Assembly (NCBI GenBank): GCA_003162255.1
Contig: PMMJ01000486.1
Location: 9,287-14,399 of the forward strand
Direction of reading: 5' to 3'
From: Acidobacteriaceae bacterium
GTDB lineage: Bacteria; Acidobacteriota; Terriglobia; Terriglobales; Acidobacteriaceae
DNA: 5,113 nucleotides
Each line of letters begins with the position of its first letter. The first letter of the stretch is position 1. The notes below the pieces were generated by a model, which made no database searches, was not told the DNA's origin, and worked only from the letters and a program-made list of their open reading frames with translations. A program made the translations under genes and the position numbers. Below are positions 1 to 5,113 of this stretch, piece after piece.

Positions 1-2
1 AC

Positions 3-278
3 CACAAGCCCAACGAACTCTCCGGTGGACAGCGCCAGCGCGTAGCCATCGCCCGCGCTCTGGTCAATAAGCCGGCTATCATCCTCGCCGACGAACCGAC
101 CGGCAACCTCGACTCGCAAACTGGCAACGAGATTATGGCGTTGTTCGATCGCCTGCACGCGGAAGGCAACACGATCGTCCTCGTCACCCACGAGCACGAC
201 ATCGCCGAATACGCCCACCGCATCGTCCACATCAAGGATGGAGTCGTGGCGCGGGACGAAGTGAAGGAAGGACGCTAG
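3..278 (+). CDS. ABC transporter ATP-binding protein, MacB/LolD family (3' part only)
   Basis: This is the C-terminal 91 residues of a nucleotide-binding subunit, cut by the left edge, with codons in frame from base 3 and a TAG stop at 276-278. The fragment shows the ABC signature LSGGQ (fragment residues 6-10) followed by RQRVAIARAL, Walker B IILADEP (26-32), the D-loop region GNLDS and the switch histidine in VTHEH. The Walker A part lies outside the window. The string ADEPTGNLDS is typical of the MacB/LolD/FtsE branch, whose ATPases pair with MacB- or LolCE-type permeases to drive envelope export, lipoprotein release or macrolide/peptide efflux. The ATPase and permease appear to be separate polypeptides here, because the protein ends about 15 residues after the last conserved beta strand. 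No permease follows, so any partner gene would be upstream. The family call is firm; the substrate cannot be told. Confidence 0.95.
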   Translation, partial: HKPNELSGGQRQRVAIARALVNKPAIILADEPTGNLDSQTGNEIMALFDRLHAEGNTIVLVTHEHDIAEYAHRIVHIKDGVVARDEVKEGR

Positions 279-308
279 CCCCGGTCGTCGGTGTTTTAGT
301 CGTTCGCG

Positions 309-322
309 GCGCGAGCCCGCGC
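309..322. terminator. possible bidirectional terminator hairpin
   Basis: The 53-bp gap between two converging genes contains GCGCG (309-313), loop AGCC, CGCGC (318-322), a perfect 5-bp GC stem. An alternative pairing is CGCGG (305-309) with CCGCG (317-321). The position between convergent stops suits a terminator for both genes, but neither strand has a T-run after the stem, so it is not a canonical intrinsic terminator. Confidence 0.25.
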
Positions 323-331
323 GGAGAGCAC

Positions 332-1039
332 TTACTCGCGGCTTATGATCACCTCGACTGCCTTCCCCGCGGGGGCTGAAAGACGCCCGGTCAGCTGGCC
401 CTTTTGCGCGTGAATCTCGATCATCTGCCCCTTCCCCGCGTGCGCGGGCAGCACGAAATTACCATTCTGGTCGGTCACCGCTACTTCGGGATAATCATCG
501 ATCGAAACGGTTGCGCCAGCTATCGCCCCGAGGTCTTCGTCCACCACCACCCCACGAACCATCGCTGAGGTTTCGGCGACGAGCTGAATCGTCGCGGTCG
601 GGTAATAATCCTGACCCAGAACGAGCGTGGACTTGCCCTTCAAGAACTCATCCTTCACGGAAGCGGACAGTGTTAGTTTGCCGTCGGCCGGCCGGGCCTG
701 CTGGGGAATGTCGAGTTCCCACCCACCCGCGACCATCTTTAGCTCTCCGCCGTTCGAGGATTTCACCTGGGCAATGTCGACCGGTGACTGATCGGGTCGC
801 AATAGAACAACCTGAACGTGATAAACGCCGCGTGTTTGAAGAAAGCCAGAGGCGACGAACGGAGCAACTCCAAGAACGATGATTCCCGCGGCTAGGATCG
901 AGCCGATCACGGGCCTCTTGGCGCGAAGCGCAACAGCGAAAACGGACGCCGCAATGACCACCGCAAACACGGCAACGGCTACAGGATGTCCGATGTGGCC
1001 GGCTAGCTTTAGAAGAAAAGTTAGAGCTTGCTCCTCCAT
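332..1039 (-). CDS. two-helix membrane protein with carboxypeptidase-regulatory-like domain
   Basis: This 235-residue protein has no function I can name. The N-terminus is followed by two hydrophobic helices, about residues 18-39 and 44-67, joined by a short basic turn (RAKRP), which places the turn in the cytoplasm and the remaining C-terminal part in the periplasm. Residues 72-155 form a beta-rich, Val/Leu-alternating segment. Residues 158-212 match the carboxypeptidase-regulatory-like / transthyretin-like fold: VRGVVVDEDLG, then IAGATVSI, then a turn with TDQNGNFVLP. That fold usually serves as a binding or structural module on envelope proteins. There is no catalytic signature. The ATG at 1039 is supported by GGGAGA eight bases upstream. 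The gene converges on the ABC ATPase and lies 181 bp downstream of the transpeptidase gene, on the same strand, so co-transcription is possible but not shown. Confidence 0.85.
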   Translation of the reverse strand: MEEQALTFLLKLAGHIGHPVAVAVFAVVIAASVFAVALRAKRPVIGSILAAGIIVLGVAPFVASGFLQTRGVYHVQVVLLRPDQSPVDIAQVKSSNGGELKMVAGGWELDIPQQARPADGKLTLSASVKDEFLKGKSTLVLGQDYYPTATIQLVAETSAMVRGVVVDEDLGAIAGATVSIDDYPEVAVTDQNGNFVLPAHAGKGQMIEIHAQKGQLTGRLSAPAGKAVEVIISRE

Positions 1040-1047
1040 AAATCAGT

Positions 1048-1053
1048 TCTCCC
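1048..1053 (-). promoter_or_regulatory. ribosome binding site for the gene starting at 1039
   Basis: On the minus strand GGGAGA lies eight bases before the ATG at 1039. It fits the anti-Shine-Dalgarno well and supports this start over later in-frame codons. I see no convincing promoter in the 181-bp gap upstream. Confidence 0.6.
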
Positions 1054-1220
1054 GTTTCTGAGTAGAACTCGCGTGGCCGGGGAGTTGCAAGTTACGGGCA
1101 GGGACGAAGGTCACTCGTCAGTCACTGGCAATCGGAAGGAACTTGGTAGCGCGATCGGCGGAGGAGTCTCCGAGATCAAGGTCAAGAATCATGGGCCGGG
1201 GCGCCTGCGCCACACATCCG

Positions 1221-2471
1221 CTATTGTTGGTCGGATGCTGGGATGATTTTCTCCAGACCCGAAGCAGAAGATATACCGCCCGCCCCCGCCACGAAGAAAT
1301 TGTGGTCGTAAAGATTACGGTACATGCGGCCTGCGATCTCGGCCGCTTTAGGCCCGAACGTGGGACGTCCGCCTTGCAGGAAAACCACCGTCACAATCCG
1401 GCCAATGTCGGTGTTGGCGTAAGAGGCGAACCATCCAAAGCGCGTGCCGGCATGCGAACATGTCCCTGTCTTGCCCAGGATCGATTCCTCGTTAAAGTTC
1501 AAACGCAAGCTGCGCGCGGTGCCGTACTCGACGGCTCCAGCCATGCCGCCGGAGAGTTTGGGAATCACCGGCTCGATATCGAGATGCCGCTTGACGCGTG
1601 GCTGGAAGTCCGCGACTGCCTCGGGGCTGGTGGGATGTTGTAGGTAGTAGAGCGTGCCGCCGTTTGAGATCGCCGTCACCAGCGCGCCCAGTTGCAGCGG
1701 AGTCATGGAGATGCCCTCGCCAAAGGAACACATTTTGCTGACGCCGCCGAGTTTCGGGGAGATTTCCACTTCCGGATAAGTGCCCAGCGCCTCGCCAGGA
1801 ATGTGATAGCCGGCGAGTTCGCCGAGTCCGAACTGGTGCGCGTAGTATTGCACCTTTTCGAAGCCCAGCTTGCGCCCGACCGCTTCGAAGTAGGCGTTGT
1901 TCGAATGGGCTAGCGCCTCGGTAAGATTCATGCGGCTGCGGCCGCCGAGCGAGACCTGAGTTCCCTCGTCGATCACCCCTTCGCTCAGTGCGGCGAGGGC
2001 GACGGAAAGTTTGATGGTCGAGCAGGGCTGCGCCCCGCTTGAAAGCGCGAGCTTCTGATTGACCATGGCCAGTACGCGTCCGCTGGTCGGCTCAATCGCG
2101 ACCACGGTCCCATTCATGTTGCCCAGGGCATCGATCGCGGCCTGGCGGACAACCGGATCTTCGCCGGCGGCCACGTCACCTTCGGTGATATCCGATGCGA
2201 ACGAACTGGTGTGGAAACGCTCGTAATAACGAGGGCGGCGGGTGCTGGAATAATGCGTGGCAGCATACGGCGAGCGCGGGGCGCGGCTCCGCGCCAGGGT
2301 TCGCATCCGTTTCTTCGCATGTTGGTTTTCCGTGACCCCGCGAGTTTTGCCATGCGCCGTGAGAGCGCGCGGGTTGACGCTGGCTGCGATGCCACTCGCT
2401 TCCAGCAACATTGCTAACCCTAAGAAAAATACGACTCGAAGAAACCCCGCACTTAACTTCACTTTCGCCAT
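1221..2471 (-). CDS. compact penicillin-binding protein, transpeptidase domain only
   Basis: This 416-residue secreted protein has the serine acyl-transferase fold of penicillin-binding proteins, which cross-link peptidoglycan stem peptides in the periplasm. The three active-site motifs are complete and in order: STIK with nucleophile Ser151 and Lys154, SNN at 190-192, and KTGT at 334-337. The strand before motif 1 (GTVVAIEPTSGRVLAMVN, 121-138) and GISMTPLQLGALVTAISNGG (253-272) are typical of class A/B transpeptidases. Residues 1-30 look like a signal peptide or anchor (MAKVK, then a hydrophobic stretch). Residues 43-86 are strongly basic, rich in Arg, Ser and Tyr, and likely disordered. There is no glycosyltransferase domain and no class B pedestal, so it is far shorter than FtsI or PBP1-type proteins. 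An in-frame TAG upstream leaves ATG 2471 as the only good start, although no well-spaced Shine-Dalgarno is visible (a GGGG run abuts the ATG). Specific role unknown. Confidence 0.92.
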   Translation of the reverse strand: MAKVKLSAGFLRVVFFLGLAMLLEASGIAASVNPRALTAHGKTRGVTENQHAKKRMRTLARSRAPRSPYAATHYSSTRRPRYYERFHTSSFASDITEGDVAAGEDPVVRQAAIDALGNMNGTVVAIEPTSGRVLAMVNQKLALSSGAQPCSTIKLSVALAALSEGVIDEGTQVSLGGRSRMNLTEALAHSNNAYFEAVGRKLGFEKVQYYAHQFGLGELAGYHIPGEALGTYPEVEISPKLGGVSKMCSFGEGISMTPLQLGALVTAISNGGTLYYLQHPTSPEAVADFQPRVKRHLDIEPVIPKLSGGMAGAVEYGTARSLRLNFNEESILGKTGTCSHAGTRFGWFASYANTDIGRIVTVVFLQGGRPTFGPKAAEIAGRMYRNLYDHNFFVAGAGGISSASGLEKIIPASDQQ

Positions 2472-2654
2472 CCCCGGTGGTACTCGGCCAATCTGCTGCT
2501 AGTCCATCTGTCGGCCTAGTTAATTTAGATGCAAGAGTCTGGCCAAATCACCGCACCGAAGGCACATCTGGTGCAACTATCCGATAGTAGGCGATTTGAG
2601 TGGTTCGGCGCAACGCAAAAGTGTCAGTCCGTAGGCAGCAGAATCTCCGCGATA

Positions 2655-2684
2655 ACTATATGAATAAATTGCATTTAATGTGAA
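2655..2684 (-). promoter_or_regulatory. putative sigma-70-type promoter for the transpeptidase gene
   Basis: On the minus strand TTCACA (2679-2684) and TATAGT (2655-2660) are separated by 18 bases. Each differs from the consensus hexamer at one position. The stretch is visibly AT-rich against its GC-rich surroundings. Transcription would begin near 2648 and give a leader of roughly 175 nt before the ATG at 2471. No other gene on this strand lies in between. Confidence 0.45.
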
Positions 2685-2702
2685 TTCGTTGAGAGGACAC
2701 GC

Positions 2703-2739
2703 ACCTTGGTAACCCGATTCGCTTGTTACCTCGCAAGGT
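2703..2739. repeat. imperfect inverted repeat upstream of the putative promoter
   Basis: ACCTTG (2703-2708) pairs with CAAGGT (2734-2739), and inside it GTAAC (2709-2713) pairs with GTTAC (2725-2729). That gives 11 base pairs with a 4-base bulge (2730-2733) and an 11-base loop. It ends 18 bp upstream of the -35 hexamer at 2679-2684. It could be a protein-binding site for an activator or, if transcribed from the operon to the right, an RNA hairpin. It has no U-tract, so it is not a standard terminator. Confidence 0.3.
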
Positions 2740-2826
2740 ACTCCGACTCTGCATCAGTTTGCACATCTATGATGGAGCCGGGTCAAGAACTCAGAGAGAC
2801 TGCGATTTTCAGCTGCTGAAACATCG

Positions 2827-3000
2827 TCAGCACGACGACCCTACGCCGTGCGTTTTTCTGCTATTCTCCGGTCGCGGAGCCAACACTCCTGGCCTAACAG
2901 CGGTACGCACACGGCCGAGACTGGACCGCGACTCCCGTGTGATCGCCTTGATAATGTTTGTCTTGATGCGGCTCGCCTCAAAATCTTCTTCCAGTCTCAT
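2827..3000 (-). pseudogene. probable decayed histidine-kinase HisKA fragment (57 codons)
   Basis: The ATG overlaps the stop of the preceding gene (TAATG), and the frame runs 57 codons to TGA. Residues 8-31, from EASRIKTN to the V of LGRV, can be laid without gaps on the H-box of HisKA sensor kinases (EASRxKSEFLANMSHEIRTPLNGV): E, A, S, R, K, E, R, L and V coincide, and several others are Ile/Leu, Ser/Thr-type substitutions. The phosphoacceptor His is Arg22. Farther on, PEN (44-46) and VGSS (53-56) fall where kinases have PEQ and VRSS, with one residue difference in spacing. Sensor input, CA/ATPase domain and the rest are absent. I read this as a relic of a kinase gene that once followed the porin operon. 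It could instead be a chance ORF, as the match is by eye to a remembered consensus. Confidence 0.4.
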
Positions 3001-3681
3001 TAGTGGTTACCAAACGGAATGCTAACCTCCACGACGGTTCGCGACCTGCCAGCGGTATAGACCCATTGCTTCACCGCCGCCGCGGCCGATTCTCCGAGAA
3101 TCGGGTTACCTCCCAGCAACACCACATTCTCCACATTCCCTTTTGCCGAAATGAATACCTGCAAGCGCACCGTTCCGCCAATGTTAAGCCGCTTCAGTGT
3201 TTCCGGATAATCCGGCTCGACCCGTGTGATCAGCTTTCTTTCGGCGCTGATACTGGGAACCCCGATGGCGAGTGTCTTCACTCCCTCCGTGCTGGCTGAG
3301 TTGCTCACATATCCAACCGTACCCCGCGTCCGGGCCACATACGCCACGACCTCGGCATCGGATTCAAGTGCCTTCGGCGTAAAGCCTCTGCCCGTGAATA
3401 CTAGTGTGCTGTAGTACGCCTGCAGATCGTCTTCGCTCATGCCGAGGTACTCTCGCAGAAAGGCTTCGTGGGCCGGCCCATGCTTTTCAAGTACCGGCTC
3501 GACGTGCTTGCCGTCCCCGAGCGAGATCGTCTCCTCCAGGAAGACCCTTTTGAGTTCTCCTACGGAAATCGTGTCTGTTCTCACACTCGAATTGGCAATC
3601 ACCTTGACGTCGCCCGCGACGGAATCCACCACGGCGAACCGTCAATCCGGCGGCAGTGAGGAGTATTCTTAGACGTTTCAT
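3000..3681 (-). CDS. PstS-like periplasmic-binding domain fused to TonB C-terminal domain; frameshift in the signal peptide
   Basis: Counting from the in-frame GTG at 3632 (210 codons), residues 7-122 (DVKVIANSSV, then ELKRVFLEE, LVFTGRG and GTVGYVSNSAS) resemble the short phosphate-ABC-type substrate-binding-like proteins often found near porins. Residues 130-207 (RKLITRVEPDYPE, IGGTVRLQVFI, AVKQWVY, VEVSIPF) are a TonB C-terminal domain. No membrane anchor or Pro-rich spacer lies between them, unlike classic TonB. The GTG start would give no signal peptide. An ATG at 3681, in another frame, has AAAGGA eight bases upstream and encodes MKRLRILLTAAGLT. Dropping one base near 3639 joins it to FAVVDSVAG and the mature protein, giving a textbook signal peptide. 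The intended gene is therefore probably 3000-3681 with one extra base, by mutation, assembly error or programmed shift. It starts 26 bp after the porin stop, so the two likely form an operon. Confidence 0.8.
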
Positions 3682-3689
3682 TACTATTT

Positions 3690-3695
3690 TCCTTT
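3690..3695 (-). promoter_or_regulatory. ribosome binding site pointing to ATG 3681
   Basis: AAAGGA on the minus strand sits eight bases before the ATG at 3681 and inside the 26-bp gap after the porin stop. It decides the start: translation should begin at 3681, in the frame that encodes a signal-peptide beginning, and not at the GTG at 3632 used by the uninterrupted reading frame. Confidence 0.65.
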
Positions 3696-3707
3696 GCGTC
3701 CCTGCGC

Positions 3708-4952
3708 CTAGAAATTGACTTCGGTCTTAACCACCAAAGCGTTCGTGTTGGGCTTGAAGCCCTGGGGGTTCACTTCGGGATAAAATCCGTCCGGATATGT
3801 GCAGAACCCATAACCATTCATGAAGTGACCTTCCACTTTCACGTTCCAGAATCTTTTCAGATCGACCCGCGCCGTGATGACTTTGTCGTAGACGTGTTCG
3901 GCGGGCAAACTGGTATCGGTTTGGCTTGGGGCATAAGCGGCATCGGGGCCTCCGGTCACGCTGGTTACCGAGTAACGAGAGTAGTAGGAGCCGACTGCAA
4001 GCCGTTTCATAACTCGGTACGTTCCCGAGGCATACCAGCCGCGTACATCGGTCATATTCGTGAGGATGACGGTGCCGTAAGATGAATAATATGCATCATG
4101 CAGAAAGCGTCGATACTCCGAATCGATTCGCAGCTTCCCCACGGTGTACTCGCCGTAAAATTGGTTGGTCCAGCCCGCTTTCGAACGATCGAACTCAGGA
4201 AAAAACGCAGGGCCCAAGCCGCTTGGGTTCCTGGATGTCGCGTTGCCAGTAATGTCCTCATTCATGCGGGATGCTCCGATTAACAAACCCTTCATTGGGG
4301 TTCTCCATCGGAGATCGAGGCCATATTGCAGCCCCCCATAGCGCGAGTAGTAGAGTCCGTACTGAGCAGCGAGATACACGTAGCCGCCATGGAGGCTGTC
4401 GCTGCGATGTCCGGCATAGGCCGTATAGGAGAGATCGCCGAGACGGTGCTTGAGAGAAACATTGCCGTAGATATCGCCGCCCAGGTGAGCAATCGTGGCG
4501 TCGCGAAGATCCGTGGGATATACGCTTTGCGGAAGCAGCGCAAAAGAGCGGAGAAAATCCAGGTCTTGCGTGTCCGTATACAGGCCCAGAGTGGTTTTAA
4601 CTTTGCCGCCACGAACGCCGAACCAACTCTTGAAGCGGTAATCCGCGACGGCCCAATCCAGGGAGGGATGGTACTGTCCAAGTTGGCCCAGGTTGCGGTC
4701 ATAGATTTGCACTCCGACCCGGAGCTTGTCGGTTATGTTGGTGGACACGTTGAGCCCGAAGTCCGTAAAGGCAGCGCTGCCTTGACTCGTGTCCATCGTC
4801 AGCCAATTGTTGGTATTCGTGTAGACAAAGCCCTCCGATGCGAATCCGTGTATTTCCACTTCGCGGTCAAGGAGTTTGAAGCCTTGCGCCTGTAACGTGG
4901 GTTGGCCCGCGCAGAAACAGGCAACGACTAGTCCGGCGATTTGCCGATGCAT
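3708..4952 (-). CDS. porin-like outer-membrane beta-barrel protein
   Basis: From the ATG at 4952 this is 414 residues: a signal peptide (MHRQIAGLVVACFCAG, likely cut after TLQA near residue 22), then a long run of alternating aromatic/polar strands typical of a trimeric-porin-like barrel, ending in Val-Asn-Phe with the C-terminal Phe expected of BAM substrates. The mature start EVEIHGFASEGFVYTNTNNWL (31-51), the strand DKLRVGVQIYDRNLG (75-89) and the following RGGKVKTTLGLYTDTQDLDFLRSF region (114-137) resemble porins with a constriction segment. Many Tyr/Trp girdle residues occur across 190-330. It leads the operon, with the PBP-like/TonB gene 26 bp downstream. Start choice: 4952 has GGGGAG seven bases upstream and puts the signal peptide at the N-terminus. 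An in-frame ATG at 5033 adds 27 residues and has an even stronger AGGAGG five bases upstream. Substrate unknown; an anion is a guess from the PstS-like neighbour. Confidence 0.88.
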   Translation of the reverse strand: MHRQIAGLVVACFCAGQPTLQAQGFKLLDREVEIHGFASEGFVYTNTNNWLTMDTSQGSAAFTDFGLNVSTNITDKLRVGVQIYDRNLGQLGQYHPSLDWAVADYRFKSWFGVRGGKVKTTLGLYTDTQDLDFLRSFALLPQSVYPTDLRDATIAHLGGDIYGNVSLKHRLGDLSYTAYAGHRSDSLHGGYVYLAAQYGLYYSRYGGLQYGLDLRWRTPMKGLLIGASRMNEDITGNATSRNPSGLGPAFFPEFDRSKAGWTNQFYGEYTVGKLRIDSEYRRFLHDAYYSSYGTVILTNMTDVRGWYASGTYRVMKRLAVGSYYSRYSVTSVTGGPDAAYAPSQTDTSLPAEHVYDKVITARVDLKRFWNVKVEGHFMNGYGFCTYPDGFYPEVNPQGFKPNTNALVVKTEVNF

Positions 4953-4959
4953 ACGATCT

Positions 4960-4965
4960 CTCCCC
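4960..4965 (-). promoter_or_regulatory. ribosome binding site for porin start at 4952
   Basis: GGGGAG on the minus strand, seven bases before the ATG at 4952. It supports the start that leaves a conventional signal peptide. The upstream flank of this site also forms a 6-bp stem, CCGATG/CATCGG (4986-4991 with 4964-4969), that touches the ribosome binding site by two bases. Confidence 0.55.
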
Positions 4966-4996
4966 GATGGATGTGTCAGGGATTGCATCGGCCAAA

Positions 4997-5012
4997 TCAA
5001 GCGGAGGCTTGA
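4997..5012. repeat. perfect hairpin in the porin leader/extension
   Basis: TCAAGC (4997-5002), loop GGAG, GCTTGA (5007-5012): a perfect 6-bp stem with a 4-base loop. It lies between the two candidate porin starts and so would form in the mRNA whichever is used. With the second stem at 4964-4991 it makes this 80-base stretch look like a structured leader, but both may be chance. Confidence 0.25.
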
Positions 5013-5038
5013 GGGCGAAATCAACCGACGCATGGAGA

Positions 5039-5044
5039 CCTCCT
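5039..5044 (-). promoter_or_regulatory. consensus ribosome binding site for the upstream in-frame ATG at 5033
   Basis: AGGAGG on the minus strand, five bases before the ATG at 5033, is in frame with the porin and 81 bases upstream of the preferred start. The site is strong enough that translation from 5033 is likely at some level. The remaining bases to the right edge (5045-5113) show no clear promoter or recognisable coding end. Confidence 0.5.
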
Positions 5045-5113
5045 CAGATTCGACGACGAGTCAACAGGACGAACAAGGACGGCGGCCGGACTAGGAGTCT
5101 GTCGGGAATAGGC

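Larger units (their letters stand above)
2472..2999. other. 528-bp region without an intact recognised gene
   Basis: Between the stop of the PBP-like/TonB gene and the start of the transpeptidase gene I find no intact gene that I recognise. The stretch holds a kinase-like remnant ORF at 2827-3000, the inverted repeat at 2703-2739 and the putative promoter at 2655-2684. The remaining 180 bp next to the transpeptidase start shows nothing I can name. A plus-strand open frame across 2723-3025 exists, but its protein has no recognisable domain and no ribosome binding site that I can see. Confidence 0.5.

Noticed and set aside
1126..1192. Small minus-strand ORF of about 24 codons between the transpeptidase and the next gene
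   Set aside because: No ribosome binding site, no recognisable content, and short enough to occur by chance.
1200..1211. GC-rich palindromic stretch just after the transpeptidase stop as a terminator
   Set aside because: The stem is only 4-5 bp with a very short loop, and there is no T-tract on the minus strand.
1143..1643. 166-codon plus-strand open frame opposite the transpeptidase gene
   Set aside because: It overlaps the conserved KTG end of the transpeptidase and has low-complexity, Arg/Cys-rich composition with no domain.
2866..2879. Perfect hairpin CTCCG-GTCG-CGGAG as a terminator of the porin operon
   Set aside because: No T-run follows on the minus strand, and the 5-bp stem lies within the kinase-like remnant.
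2723..3025. 100-codon plus-strand open frame in the intergenic region
   Set aside because: I see no ribosome binding site and no recognisable domain, and it lies opposite the kinase-like remnant; more likely chance.
4213..4227. Hairpin CCCAAG-CCG-CTTGGG
   Set aside because: It is inside the porin coding sequence (the Pro-Ser-Gly-Leu-Gly-Pro stretch) and is explained by coding sequence; no sign of regulatory placement.
4326..4895. 189-codon plus-strand open frame opposite the porin gene
   Set aside because: It is fully antisense to a well-supported porin, has no recognisable domain, and arises from codon bias on the other strand.
4916..4952. Possible lipobox (VVAC) in the porin signal peptide, which would make it a lipoprotein
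   Set aside because: The Cys is only the twelfth residue from the preferred start, too short for a lipoprotein signal, and the rest is a barrel ending in Phe.
1..5113. CRISPR arrays, tRNA/rRNA genes, insertion sequences or defence genes
   Set aside because: I looked for direct-repeat arrays, tRNA-like arms, transposase motifs and terminal repeats on both strands and saw none.

Overview
The window looks like a piece of a Gram-negative chromosome, GC-rich by eye, from a soil or sediment bacterium. My best guess is an Acidobacteriota (Terriglobia-type) genome. The guess rests on the mix of genes: an outer-membrane porin, a stand-alone TonB C-terminal domain attached to another periplasmic domain, and a membrane protein with a carboxypeptidase-regulatory-like domain. 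No marker gene is present, so the taxonomy is inference.

Layout: only the first gene is on the plus strand. It is the last 91 codons of a MacB/LolD-type ABC transporter ATPase (ends at 278). A short GC-rich hairpin separates it from a convergent minus-strand gene (332-1039) for a small protein with two membrane helices and a carboxypeptidase-regulatory-like beta domain. Next on the minus strand is a compact secreted penicillin-binding transpeptidase (1221-2471). It has the full SxxK / SxN / KTG active site but no room for a glycosyltransferase or class B pedestal domain. Upstream of it lies 528 bp without an intact recognised gene (2472-2999), holding a good sigma-70-like promoter facing the transpeptidase, an inverted repeat just upstream of that promoter, and a short ORF that looks like a decayed histidine-kinase phosphoacceptor domain.

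The right half is a minus-strand operon read from the right edge inward: a porin-like beta-barrel (3708-4952, or from 5033), then 26 bp later an exported protein (3000-3681) fusing a short PstS-like periplasmic-binding domain to a TonB C-terminal domain, then the kinase-like remnant (2827-3000), whose ATG overlaps the preceding stop as TAATG. The fusion gene appears to carry a one-base frameshift in its signal peptide: the well-placed ribosome binding site and ATG are in one frame and the mature domains in another.

Taken together, the operon reads as an envelope module in which a porin admits a small ligand (perhaps an oxyanion such as phosphate), a periplasmic PBP-like/TonB_C protein binds or relays it, and a sensor kinase may once have responded. 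This module is the least ordinary part of the window. It may be partly decayed, since one gene is frameshifted and the next is a fragment without the phosphoacceptor histidine.
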